From Theropithecus gelada (taxonomy: Eukaryota > Chordata > Mammalia > Primates > Cercopithecidae): a stretch of DNA of 64,000 nucleotides. Every line of letters begins with the position of its first letter. The first letter of the stretch is position 1. The DNA lies in the NCBI RefSeq assembly GCF_003255815.1, contig NC_037673.1, forward strand, positions 159,178,526 through 159,242,525. The letters run 5' to 3'. A model generated the notes under the pieces. That model made no database searches, was not told the origin of the DNA, and worked only from the letters and a program-made list of their open reading frames with translations. A program made the translations under genes and the position numbers. Positions 54,228-64,000 of this stretch are shown piece by piece.

Positions 54228-56564
54228 AAATGTTATTGTTAGACATGTACTGAGTCAATTCCTACTTGTCACTGAGGAAGATAGCTGTGTATCTTTTGAT
54301 TTATGCAAGTATACTTAAATATCAGCCTACAAAAAAATAAGAAAAGATAATTTTTTGTTTCTTAATTAAGCCATTTATTTTAAGATAATTTTAGATTAAC
54401 ATTTAGTTTTAATAAATAATGTAGGTAGCTCTTGTGCAACCTTTAACCAGTTTTTCTCAATGGTAACATTCTATAATACTGTAGTACAGTATCCCAACTA
54501 GGGGATTGACATTGATACCATCAAGTTCCAGAACATTCCCATCACCAAGAGGATCCCTTGGTGTTGCCTCTTTATAAACATAACCACATGATACACAGGC
54601 CTATGATCAGGCTGTTGTATGCATTAATAGTTTGTTCCTTTTTATAACATGATATGGATGTATCATGGTTTATTTAACCATTCATTCACTGAAGGACACC
54701 TGGGATGTTTCCAATTTTTGATGATTACAAATCAACCTTATATAAACATTCGTTTACAAGCTATTGTGTAAACATCAGTTTTCATTTCTCTGGGACGAAT
54801 GCCTAGAAATGTAATTAATAAGTCATATGGTAGTTGCATGTGTAGTTATTTAAGAAACTGACAAACCATTTTGCAAAATGGATGTTCCCTTTAATATTTC
54901 CACAAGTGATGTATCAATGATCCAGTTTCTTGACATCCTCACCAGCATTTAGTGTTGTTATGTTTAGGTATACCATTAGGTATTTGCATTAGGGTTTAAT
55001 TTGTGTTTCCCTAATAGCAAATGACATTGATGATGTTTTTTGAGTGCTTATTTGCCATCTGTACATTCTCTTTTGCCTTTTGCTCATTTTTCTAATCGGA
55101 ACGTTTTGTTTTGTTTTTTCACTGCTGACTTTTGAGGGATCTTTATATACTGTAGTTCTAGTTCTTTGTCAGGGGTATGGTTAGCAAATGTTTTTTTTCC
55201 CTATGCTGTAACTTGTCTTTTCATCTTCTTAGTAGAACTTTTCACAGAGCAAAATTTTTAATTTTGAAGTCTACTTTGTCAGTTTTTCATTGTATGTATT
55301 ATGCTTTCAATGTCAGATCTAAGAAAACTTTGCTTTTCTCTAGATCTTGAATATTTTCTCTTATGATTTTTTTCTAAACATTATATAGTTTTGTTTTACA
55401 CTGAAACTCATGATCAATTTTAACTTAATGTTTGTATAATGTATAAGACTTAAGTTGAGGATCATTTTTTTTGTGTTTATGATATCCTGCACCATTTGTT
55501 AAAAAATTTTGTTCCTGCACAATTTGTTAAAAAATTATCTTTTCTCAATGAAATCAATTTGCTCCTTTGTCAGCAATCAGTTGGACATATTTGTGTGGGT
55601 CTATTTCTGGGTTTCTGTTGTGTTCCATTGGTCTCTGTCTGTCTCTGTCAGTACCACAGATTTGGATTACTATAGACATATGAATAAGTTTTGAAATCAG
55701 GTAAACTGGTTTCTCCCACTTTATTCTTTATGTATTTTTAGGCCATTCCAGTTCGTCTTTTTATTTTAGGATGACATTGTCTGTATTTTTTTCTGGGATT
55801 TTGATAGGATTTGTGTTAAATCTGTATGTTAGTTTAGGAAAAATTGGCATCGTGATGTTGAGTCTTCTCGTTGGTGAATATGCTATAGATTTCTCCACGT
55901 ATTTAACTTTTCTTTGAATTTTTCATCAGCATTTTGTAGTTTTCAGCATACAAGTCCCGTACATGTTCTGTTAGGTTTACATCAAACTATTTTGATTTTT
56001 TAATGATTGTAAGTAGCATTGTATTTTTACCTTTGATGTCCCATGTTCATTGCTAATATGTACAAATAAGACAAATTTTTGGAAGTTTCTGTTGTATCTT
56101 AATACCGTGATAAACTCAATTGTCAGTTTTAGGAGTTTTCTTTTAGATACTTTGGATATTTTGTGTAGAAAACCATGCCGTCTGAAAATGGGGACAATTT
56201 TATATATTTGTTTCCATCTGTATGTATTTTATTTCTTTATTTGCCTATTGCACTGGTTAGAAGTTCCAGAATTATATGTTGAATAACAGTGATGAAAAAA
56301 ATTATCCTCTTTTTGTTCTTAATCTTAGGGGAAAAGCATCTAGTCTTTTAATATTAAGTAAAATTTTGGCTGTGGATTTCTGTAAATTTTTAAGAAATGA
56401 AAAATTTTGTCAAATACTTCTATCAGGTAATTTTTCTTCTATAGCTTATTAATATAGTATACTAATGGATAGATTTTTCAATAGTAAACCAACCTTGCGT
56501 TTAAGAAATAAACCCAGGTTGGTAATGGTATTTATTCTTTTTATGTATTGTTCAATTATATTTG

Positions 56565-56617
56565 CCTATACACACACATGCACACACAGACACACACACA
56601 CACACACACACACACAG
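56565..56617. repeat. (CA)n microsatellite within L1M
   Basis: Interrupted then pure CA repeat (ACACACACATGCACACACAGACACAC...) inside the ORF2-derived part of the element. Confidence 0.92.
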
Positions 56618-57660
56618 CATTTTCTTATATTGTCTTTGCCTGCCGTTGGTATCAACGTAACACTAGCTTTATAATATGAATTGAAAAATATCCCTTCTTA
56701 TATTTTCTGGAAGAGTTTATATAGAATTTAATGTTAATTCTCTTTTAAGTGTTTTGTAGAATTTTCTAGAGATACCATGTGGCCATTGGAGTTAATTTTT
56801 TGGAAGATTTTTATTTATAAATTTAATTTTATATCAGTTTGTATATTTTGAGAACTTCGTCCATTTATTCTAAGCTGTCAAATTTATTTTTGTAGAATTG
56901 TTTGTAATATACACATGATATTTTTGATGTCTCAAGGTCTGTAGTGATATTTTCTGTTTCATTCCTGATTTTAGTAAAATGAATTCTTTCTTTCTCTCTC
57001 TCTTTTTCATTGTCGTTCTTGCTAGAGGTTTGCCAATTGTGGTTTCTGAGAGTAAGCTCTCTGTTTCAAAAATACATTCTATCATTCTGTTTTCCTATTT
57101 TCAGTTTCATTTATTTCTGCTCTTATCCTTATTATTTTCTTCCTTCTGCTTTGGGTTTACTTGGCTCTTCTTTTTCTAGGTTATTGATATGGAAGCTTGG
57201 GTTACTGATTTATCATATTCCTTCATCTCAAATGTATGTATTTTATGTTATAAATTATCCTCTCAGCACTACTTTAGCCACATTTCACCATCCTAATACA
57301 TAGTATTTTCCTTTTCATTAGTTCAATATTGTTTTTTATTTTTTTCTTGAGACTTTCTCTTTAACCCATAGAATTGTTTAGACCTGTCTGGTTTAGTTGT
57401 CAAGTGTTATAGACTTTCCTGATATTTTTCTAGTATTCGTTTCCAGTTTGATTTCTTGGTCACAGAATGCAATATGTATTATTTCAATTTTTAAATATTT
57501 TTTTCAGATTATTTTTAAGAGCCTAGATATGTTCTACATGGGCACATGTTCCATGTACACTAAAAAAATGTATATTCTGATATTTTGGGTGAAATATTTT
57601 ATAACTTTATTATATAATGCTTATAAATAGTTTTTATGGTATTTCTATAGGCTGATTTTC

Positions 57661-57662
57661 TT

Positions 57663-57705
<43 letters not shown>

Positions 57706-57892
57706 TTTTTTTGAGGCCGAGTCTCGCTCTGTCACCCAGGCTGGAGTGCAGTGGCCGGATCTCAGCTCACTGCAAGCTCCGCCTCCCGGGTTTACGCCAT
57801 TCTCCTGCCTCAGCCTCCCGAGTAGCTGGGACTACAGGCGCCCGCCACCTCACCCGGCTAGTTTTTTGTATTTTTTTTTAGTAGAGACGGGG
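57661..57892 (-). repeat. 5'-truncated AluY of Old World monkey type, nested in L1M
   Basis: Tail is a long (TTTA)n array (57661-57710), then GAGGCCGAGTCTCGCTCTGTC, GTGGCCGGATCTCAGCTCACTGC, CGGGTTTACGCCATTC, CCACCTCACCCGGCTAG, ending at GTAGAGACGGGG, so the left monomer is missing. Flanks TCTTTTATTTAT (57659-57670) and TCTATTATTTAT (57893-57904) look like the target duplication. Very low divergence points to a recent insertion in the monkey lineage. Confidence 0.9.
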
Positions 57893-59490
57893 TCTATTAT
57901 TTATATAAATTGCTGAGTAAAGGGTGTTAAAGTTCAACTATAATTGTGGATTTATGTACTCATTTTAGTTCAGTTCTCACTCTCTCTTCCTTTTGGTTTT
58001 TATTTCACATATTTTGTTACTCTGTTGTTTGGTATTGTAAAGTGTCATATTTACTATTCCTATGTTTTTGTGGAAGATTGATACAGATATCATTATATAA
58101 TGTCTACCTCTGGAATACTACTTTGTTCTGAAGCCTACTTTATCTGATATTAATATCTGACATTAATATGCTTTCTTTCGATTCAACTTTTCCCCTTTAA
58201 TTTCAACCTGACTATATCTTTATATTTGAGGTGAGTTTCTTATACAGAAAATCCTTGGATTATTTTTTTGTTAGTGGATATGGAGGTGATTTTTTTTATC
58301 TACCCTGCCAATCTCTGTATTTTAACTAATGTATTTAGACCACTTACATTAATGTCATTGTAAACATAATAGAACTTAAATAGGCCATTTCACTTTTTGA
58401 TACTTTTCTCTGTCTCTTCTCTTTCTTGCCTTTATGTAGAATACTTGAACATTTTTTGGAATTCAATTTTTGATTTATCTAATCTGCTACTATCCTGATT
58501 TTATATATTCGTATATATTATATATACCATACCTCCCTTTCAGTCTCTTTAAACTCCTCCATTAGTAATATAATTTTCTTAAATATTTTAACTATGTACA
58601 TTTATAATCAAATTAGATAATTTTTGCTTCAACCATCAAAGGTTTAGAAAACCCAAGAGATGTATTTTTTTGTATTTTTGCTACTGATTATTTCTTTTTT
58701 CCTTATATTTCAACATTTCATCTATTACCATTTGTATTTTGTTTAGAGAACTTCTTTCAGTCGTTTCTTTAGGGTAAGTCTGCAGAAACAAAATTCTCTT
58801 TGTTTTTCCTCATTTGAGAATATCTTGATTTCCTTTTCATTCCTAAAGGATATTTTCACTGAGTTTCGGATTTGGGGTTGAGAATTCTTTCCTTCCAGCA
58901 TTTCAAAATGTTGTGCTACTTGTGACTGGCCTCCATGGTTCCTAATTGGAAATTCACTGTTTCTGAATTTTTGTTCATCTATAGGTAAGGTATCATTTTT
59001 TATTTTTTTCTCTCTCTCTCCTTGCTTTCAAGATTTTTCTTTGTATGTATTAATAGTTGTAGAAGTTTTATTATGGTGTGTCTTCGTGTGAATTTCTTTG
59101 GGTTTATCCTGTTCAGAATTTGGTCAGATTCTTGAATTTGTAAAATTATGGTTTGTCATATTCGGGAAGTTGAAGCCATCATTTCCTCAAGTACTTTTTG
59201 ATCCCTGCTCTGTTTATTCTCTCCTCCTGGAATGCCAATGACATAAATGTCAGATCTTTAATTACAGTCCATTGGGTTCCAGAGACTTTCTTCATTTTTT
59301 AACTGCATTATTTCCTTGTTGTTCAGATTGGGTAATTTTCATTGTTCTGTCTTTCTGTTCACTGATTCTTTCCTCTTTCTCCTCCATTCTGCTCTGAGCT
59401 CATGCACTCAGTCGTTTATTTTGGTTATTGTATTTCTTCAGCTCTGAAATCTCTATTGCTTTCTTATAAATCTAATTTTTGGTAAGACTT

Positions 59491-59865
59491 TGATATGGCT
59501 AAGCTTTGTGTCCTCACCCAAATCTCATCCAGAATTATAATCCCCACAGTCCCTACTTGTCAAGGGAGACATCAGGTGGAGTAACTGGATCATGGGGCGG
59601 TTTCCCCGATGCTGTTATAGTGATAGTGAGTGAGTTAGCACGACATCTGATGGTGTTGTAGTGTTTGGTAGTTCCTCCTTCATTCACGCTGTTTTCTGTC
59701 ACCTTGTGAAGACGGTGCCTTGCTTCCCCTTTGCCTTTGCCATGATTTTAAGTTTCCTGAGGTCTGCCCAGCCATACTGAACTGTGAGTCAATTAGTTCT
59801 CTTTTATAAATAAATTACTCAATCTCAGGCAGTTCTTTAGAGCAGTATGAAAAAGGACTAATACA
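59491..59865 (+). mobile_element. Solo THE1/MST-type MaLR LTR, nested in L1M
   Basis: Starts TGATATGGCTAAGCTTTGTGTCC and ends AAAAAGGACTAATACA, with CACCCAAATCTCATCC, ACTGGATCATGGGG, TAGTGAGTGAGTTAG and ACTGTGAGTCAATTAG between. Perfect 5-bp duplication GACTT (59486-59490 and 59866-59870). L1M sequence continues on both sides. Confidence 0.93.
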
Positions 59866-61060
59866 GACTTGCTATTTATTTTTTTGATATTTTCTTTTTT
59901 TATTTGTTTCAAGTATGTTCATACTTTCTTCTTGTAACATTTTTATTATGGCTGCTTTAAAATATTTTTCAGATGGTTGTAACATCCATGTCATCTTGAC
60001 ATTGACATATATTGATTTTTTTTCAGTATGCAATCTTCCTGGCTTTTGCTATGACAAGTAATTTTTTACTGAAGTCTGGATATATTGGGTATTATGCTGA
60101 ATTTTATTTAAACCTTTTGTTTTTGCTGGCTTTCTCTGGCACTGCTTCAGCAGAGGAAGGGAGATATATTGCTTCATTATTGCCAGGCAGTGGTAGAAGT
60201 CCAGGTTCCTCACTTGCTCTTTATTGACACTTCAGGGGGTGGCTCCTTTTTATGGCTGGGTATTTGGAAATTCTGTCTTTCTACTGGGCTTCCACTGATG
60301 CCTCCTTAGCTGGGAAAAGTGCCTGGGTATTGCTTCCCATGTGGCCTCACTGAGACCACAGTGCAGGGGCAGTCTTTGTTAATGTTCATTTGCTAGCGAA
60401 TGTTCTGACTCTCAACTAGGCCACCTCTGACAGTACCTCGGTGGGTCGAGGTGTCACCTCTTCACTGATGGTTGGAGATAGAAGTTCAGGCTCCCCAAGT
60501 GATTATCAGCCACATCACAGCAGAGGAAGCTCGTTATGGTTTTCTTGAAAGGAAAGTCCCAGGTGCCTATTTGACTTTCTCTGACATTACCACAGTGCTG
60601 GTGTGAGGGAACCTCATGAGACTAGGCTCACCACTAGGCTTTTTTTGCTGTGTGTGGAAGTGGAAATACAGTTTTTCTGTGATGTGTTTGGCTAGAATAG
60701 TGCAGTTATCTAAATGTTTTTGCCTTGCTAGGTCACACTCTTCCTGATCCTTTGACAAGAGAGATTGCTTTTGTTCAAGCTTTCTTTGTCTGCATCAATT
60801 GGTTTTTCTAGGTTGCCAGCTTCTTCAGCTCCATGTCTGAGATATGCGAGGCAAAAAAAAAAAAAAAAAGAGAGAGAAACCAAAAAGACCTAGGGAATTC
60901 GCCACCATTTCATGCCTTGAGTACCAAGGTCTTTAGCTGGTCTACCTATTTATTTTCATTTCAGTCTTCTTATGTTTGTTTTAGATATAATGTCCAGGAT
61001 TTTTGGTTGAATAGGGAAAAGTATATTTACTCCATATTCTACGAAGCAGAAGTGGATTAG

Positions 61061-61355
61061 CATAAGCTATTTTGTATGGAAATCTAAATGTTCTGAGTTC
61101 CTTTCTTTGCTTTATTGCAAACATTTTCTCTTACCTTCTGTGGGTGTTTGAAGATAAAGCCCTCCTTTTAAAATAAAATTGTTCACAGTCGCTAGTAATT
61201 TGGGGTATGTGTTTAACACTCTAATGAAAAGTAAGAAAATAAGAAGATGATTTGCAGTGGAGGATAAATAGAGAGTAAAACCAAGAGGATGCTATGGAAA
61301 AGGAATAAATTACTAGGAGTATCGGGTGAGTTTGATTTCTAAGAAATAGAAGAAG
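61061..61355. other. No recognisable feature
   Basis: Unassigned spacer between the L1M 5' end and the minisatellite. Confidence 0.45.
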
Positions 61356-61510
61356 ATAAGAAAGTACTGTTAACTCCCCCCACCCTTGCTACCCCCCCCC
61401 CACAGAAACATAAGAAAGTATTGTTAACTCCCCCACCTTGCTACCCCCCCCACAGAAACATAAGAAAGTATTGTTACCCCCCCCCCTTGCTACCCACCCC
61501 CACAGAAACA
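61356..61510. repeat. C-rich minisatellite, 3 units of 50-54 bp
   Basis: Units start at 61356, 61410 and 61460, each ATAAGAAAGTA(C/T)TGTTA followed by C-runs, CTTGCTACC, more Cs and ACAGAAAC. Units differ mainly in the length of C-runs, so both replication slippage and unit-number change are likely. The last unit is followed by (AAAC)n. Confidence 0.92.
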
Positions 61511-61544
61511 AACAAACAAAAAACAACCAGTGAGATTTGCCATC

Positions 61545-61960
61545 GAATGAGCAGTATTACCAGTAGAAACTTTCATTGACTTCCCAATTCATGGGAAGAT
61601 TATATATCCCCATCTCATTGAGCCCAGGAGTGACCGCATGACTTGGTTTCATTAATGAAATGTTGGAAGAAATAAAATGTGTATACTCTGATCAGAAGTA
61701 TAGGAACCATCTCATGGTTCACCTGTCTGGTTTTTGCTGTCTGTAGGAAATGTTCCAGCTAAATACTACTTTGTCAACCTGAATTATGGACCAAAGACAA
61801 CACAGAACAAAGCCAGGTCAGATCTACAATGCAAATAAATTTTAAGTGAAAAATGAATATTTGTTATTTTACTCCACTCAAATTTTGGGGACATTTTTCC
61901 CTTTACCATAACTCAACTTATCTTTTTGTATTAATTTCTGATTAATGTAGGGCTGTGCAC
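61545..61960 (+). repeat. Ancient interspersed repeat, LTR/MER-type, family not assigned
   Basis: GTGACCGCATGACTTGGTTTCATTAATGAAATG, then GAATTATGGACC, GAAAAATGAATATTTGTTATTTTACTCCACTCAAATTTTGGGG and TTTCTGATTAATGTAG follow a known mammalian repeat theme (gacttgctttggccaatgagatg ... ccactgagatttgggg ... ctgactgatac). Family uncertain. Confidence 0.45.
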
Positions 61961-62029
61961 CTGTTCACTTACATGTCAAGTCGGAGTATCTCAGAAACAC
62001 TATTATTGCAATTTTTCTCTCGTTCCCTC

Positions 62030-63470
62030 TCAGTTTCCCTTTCTTTACTGTCTCAGTCCCATCTGCATGAAAACATACTAAAATAATAACTATGCAACTA
62101 AAAGAAATCCTTCCTGTATGCCAGCTATTGTCCTGTATCCCTGTTCCTCTTTACAACAAAGCCCCTCCAAAAACCTATTTCTAATTTCAGTGTTCATTTC
62201 TTCTTACATTATCTCTAATTCTTATCAGAGTATTTTTCATATCATTTCTCAAAATACCAAATTCAACAGTCAATGATCAATCCTTATCTTACTTGGTTTA
62301 TCAATAACAATTGTCATTTCATATCTCCTTCCTTCTTAAAGCACTTCACTTGGTCTTTGATTATCTTCCTACTCCTTCACTCTTTTATCCTCTAATCCCT
62401 TCTCTTCTAATCATTGAAGTGTCCAAGGTCCAACTTTGGACCCGTTCTAGTTTTGCCCTTCTAAAGCAATGTATGTATTAGTATATTATAAGTACTGCCA
62501 ACTCTACATTTCCACATCCAGGTTAGACACCATCCATAACATCCAGACTCATATATTCTGCCAAATCAGCATCTCCATTTGACTGTCTTATAGACATCTC
62601 AACCTAATCAGGTCATAAATAGAACTCTTGAGTAGTTCCCTCAAACTAGTGTTTCCTGCAATCTTTGTTACCTTCATAGATGGCACCTCCATTCCTTCAG
62701 TTGCCCGAGCCAAAATTCTAGAGTCATTCTTGACTTTTAATTTACTCTCATCTCATGACAATATGTCAACAAACACAAGCCTTCAAAACCCAGAGTCTCA
62801 TTACCGTCTAACAACCTTCATTTCTACCACCCTAATTCAAGCTATCATCATCTCTTACCTATTCTACCTGTGTCAGTGCTTGCACCCTTATAGACTATTC
62901 TCTTCACTTCAGTACAGATTGTTTTAAATACAATGATAATACAAAATCAGATTATAAGACTTATTTCCTTATTTCATAGAATGACATCCAAAGTCCTTAT
63001 CATGACACAGTATTCCTTGCATGATCTGGTCTCCTGTTTGCTTTTTGATTTCACATTTATTCCACTCCATCCAGTCTGACCTCCTCCCTAGACATAATCC
63101 TACCTTGCATTGTATTGGCCGTTTCTTCTTCGTGGAATGCTACTGCGTAAGATATAAGCATGGCTTGAATTGTTTTTCCCCCTTGTGCTCTGCACACAAA
63201 TATCAAAGCTTTGAGGAAGCCTCCCCTGACTACCTTGTATAAAATAGCCCTAACTCATTATTCTTCATGCTTTACTTTTTTAAAATTACTTATTAACATC
63301 TCACCTACTGGATATATATTTGGGGAGTGATTATTCTCCCTACAATACAATGTCAATTCCTTGAAGATGAAGACCTTTTATGTTTTGTTTTGTTTTATTG
63401 CTGTATCCCTGATACCTAACACAAACAGCTGAAGTATTCAAAATATATATTTGTTGATTAAATGAATCAA
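62030..63470 (+). mobile_element. L2 LINE, ORF2 to 3' terminus
   Basis: Long sense L2 relic: GGTCCAACTTTGGACCCGTTCTAG, TCTTATAGACATCTCAACC, GCCCGAGCCAAAATTCTAGAGTCATTCTTGACTTTTAA, AGCTATCATCATCTCTTACC, GACATCCAAAGTCCTTATCATG, TCTGACCTCCTCCC, GAGGAAGCCTCCCCTGACTACC, and 3' end GCTGTATCCCTGATACC...TTTGTTGATTAAATGAATCAA. ORFs at 62628-62927 and 63021-63242 are remnants of its ORF2. Confidence 0.85.
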
Positions 63471-63534
63471 TTAATGTCTTTTATCAAATTCTTTTTCTCT
63501 TTAACAATCAACACCATGCTGCTAGAAGCTGTTG

Positions 63535-63714
63535 TTTGTATTATGTTTCTATATTATTTCCATAACTTCTCAGTGACTTCTATAGTTAAACTACGTTAAA
63601 TATTCCCATTTGATCTAATGCCTTTTTGTATTATGTTTCTATATTATTTCCATAACTTCTCAGTGACTTCTATAGTTAAACTACATTAAATATTCCCATT
63701 TGATCTAATGCCTT
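63535..63714. repeat. Recent 90-bp tandem duplication
   Basis: Two adjacent 90-bp copies (63535-63624 and 63625-63714) beginning TTTGTATTATGTTTC and ending TCTAATGCCTT. I see one difference: CTACGTTAAA in the first and CTACATTAAA in the second, a CpG-to-CpA change. Confidence 0.95.
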
Positions 63715-63799
63715 TTGCCTTGAATTCAATTTTTTCTTATATAACTATAATCATTGCTGTCTTTATGTGTTTTTATTTCTATAATAATTTCCACATTCT

Positions 63800-64000
63800 T
63801 ATACAGGTAGAGGATGCCAAGTCAGAAATTCAAAGAAACCCGAAACCTGAAATTATTTTGAGCACTGACATGATGCTCAAAGGAAATGCTCATTATAGCA
63901 TTTTGAATCTTAAATTTTGGGATTTTTGAATATTCAACCTGTAAGTGTAATACAAACATTCCAAAATCAAAAAGAATTCAAAATCCAAAATACTTCTGAT
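63800..64000. mobile_element. MER-type DNA transposon (MITE-like), continues past the window
   Basis: TACAGGTAGAGGATGCC opens an imperfect inverted structure closing at GAATATTCAACCTGTA; between them lie CTGACATGATGCTCAAAGGAAATGCTCATTATAGCATTTTGAATCTTAAATTTTGG. This fits a well-known short element with TIRs like ACAGGTTGAGCATCC. Sequence after it (CCAAAATCAAAAAGAATTCAAAATCC) is still element-like and runs off the end. Family not named with confidence. Confidence 0.6.

Larger units (their letters stand above)
54365..61060 (-). mobile_element. L1M LINE, nearly full length, minus strand
   Basis: Read left to right it goes 3' to 5'. 3' UTR: AGATAATTTTAGATTAACATTTAG, GGGATTGACATTGATACCATCAAG. ORF2: CCATTCATTCACTGAAGGACACCTGGG, TAGTTGCATGTGTAGTTATTTAAGAAACTG, GTGTTCCATTGGTCTCTGTC, AAGGGTGTTAAAGTTCAACTATAATTG. 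Then ORF1/5' region: TTTGGTCAGATTCTTGAATTTG, TTCACTGATTCTTTCCTC, ACTGAAGTCTGGATATATTGGG. The 5' UTR ends near GTCCAGGATTTTTGG...GAAGCAGAAGTGG (to about 61060). Minus the nested Alu and LTR, about 6 kb remain, close to a complete L1. All frames are heavily broken; many small ORFs inside are relics. Confidence 0.88.

Noticed and set aside
60852..60869. A-tract that could be a retroposon tail
   Set aside because: Sequence on both sides reads as continuous L1M 5' UTR on the minus strand, so the A-run is an internal expansion.
61356..61510. CRISPR-like repeat-spacer pattern
   Set aside because: The units are direct tandem copies with no unique spacers, in a primate genome; it is a minisatellite.

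Overview
This is AT-rich primate nuclear DNA with no intact protein-coding gene that I can support. Dense Alu, L1, L2 and MIR repeats place it in a simian primate. Two Alu copies (57661-57892, and more weakly 38755-39044) carry bases I associate with Old World monkey AluY subfamilies (GGCCGGATCT instead of the usual GGCGCGATCT; in the first also GGGTTTACGCC and a GGCTAGTTTTTTG linker). I therefore infer a cercopithecid monkey (macaque, baboon or guenon type) rather than human. That is a recall-based inference. The window looks like intergenic or deep-intronic sequence.

Layout. 0-9 kb: mostly unassigned sequence with old MIR, L2 and MER5A fragments and a 201-bp L1 3' end bounded by a 16-bp duplication (5590-5790). 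9-10.6 kb: three Alus. 12-14.5 kb: a MaLR LTR and an L1P insertion with an inverted 5' part and a 16-bp target duplication. 15.4-18.6 kb: one L2 copy broken up by an L1M, a class I LTR and an AluJ. 21-22.4 kb: two class I LTRs, including a solo HERV-H (LTR7-type) LTR with a perfect 5-bp duplication. 23-26.8 kb: a decayed L1P on the minus strand with a nested Alu. 27.8-30.4 kb: another L1, plus strand. 30.4-39 kb: MaLR-type LTRs, microsatellites, Alus and a three-monomer Alu, around long unassigned stretches. 39-42 kb: mostly unassigned. 42-43.8 kb: a head-to-tail Alu pair and MER5A. 43.3-46.8 kb: an L1M hosting both an Alu and a processed pseudogene of ARL2BP (about 44020-45934), the only gene-derived sequence recognised. 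47-54 kb: old repeats, an AluY with a 13-bp duplication, a solo MST LTR, and unassigned sequence. 54.4-61.1 kb: a nearly full-length ancient L1M on the minus strand, interrupted by the monkey-type Alu and a THE1/MST LTR. 61-64 kb: a C-rich minisatellite, an L2, a recent 90-bp tandem duplication, and a DNA transposon running off the end.

The content is a layered record of retrotransposition. Insertion order can be read from nesting (L2 and L1M oldest, then MaLR, ERV and pseudogene, then Alu), and target-site duplications are often still visible. I found no CRISPR array, tRNA, rRNA or bacterial or viral gene cluster, and no convincing undescribed system. The best leads are the ARL2BP pseudogene, a homeodomain-motif-rich unassigned segment near 31.85 kb, two tandem duplications near 61.4 and 63.6 kb, and a trimeric Alu at 38.8 kb.
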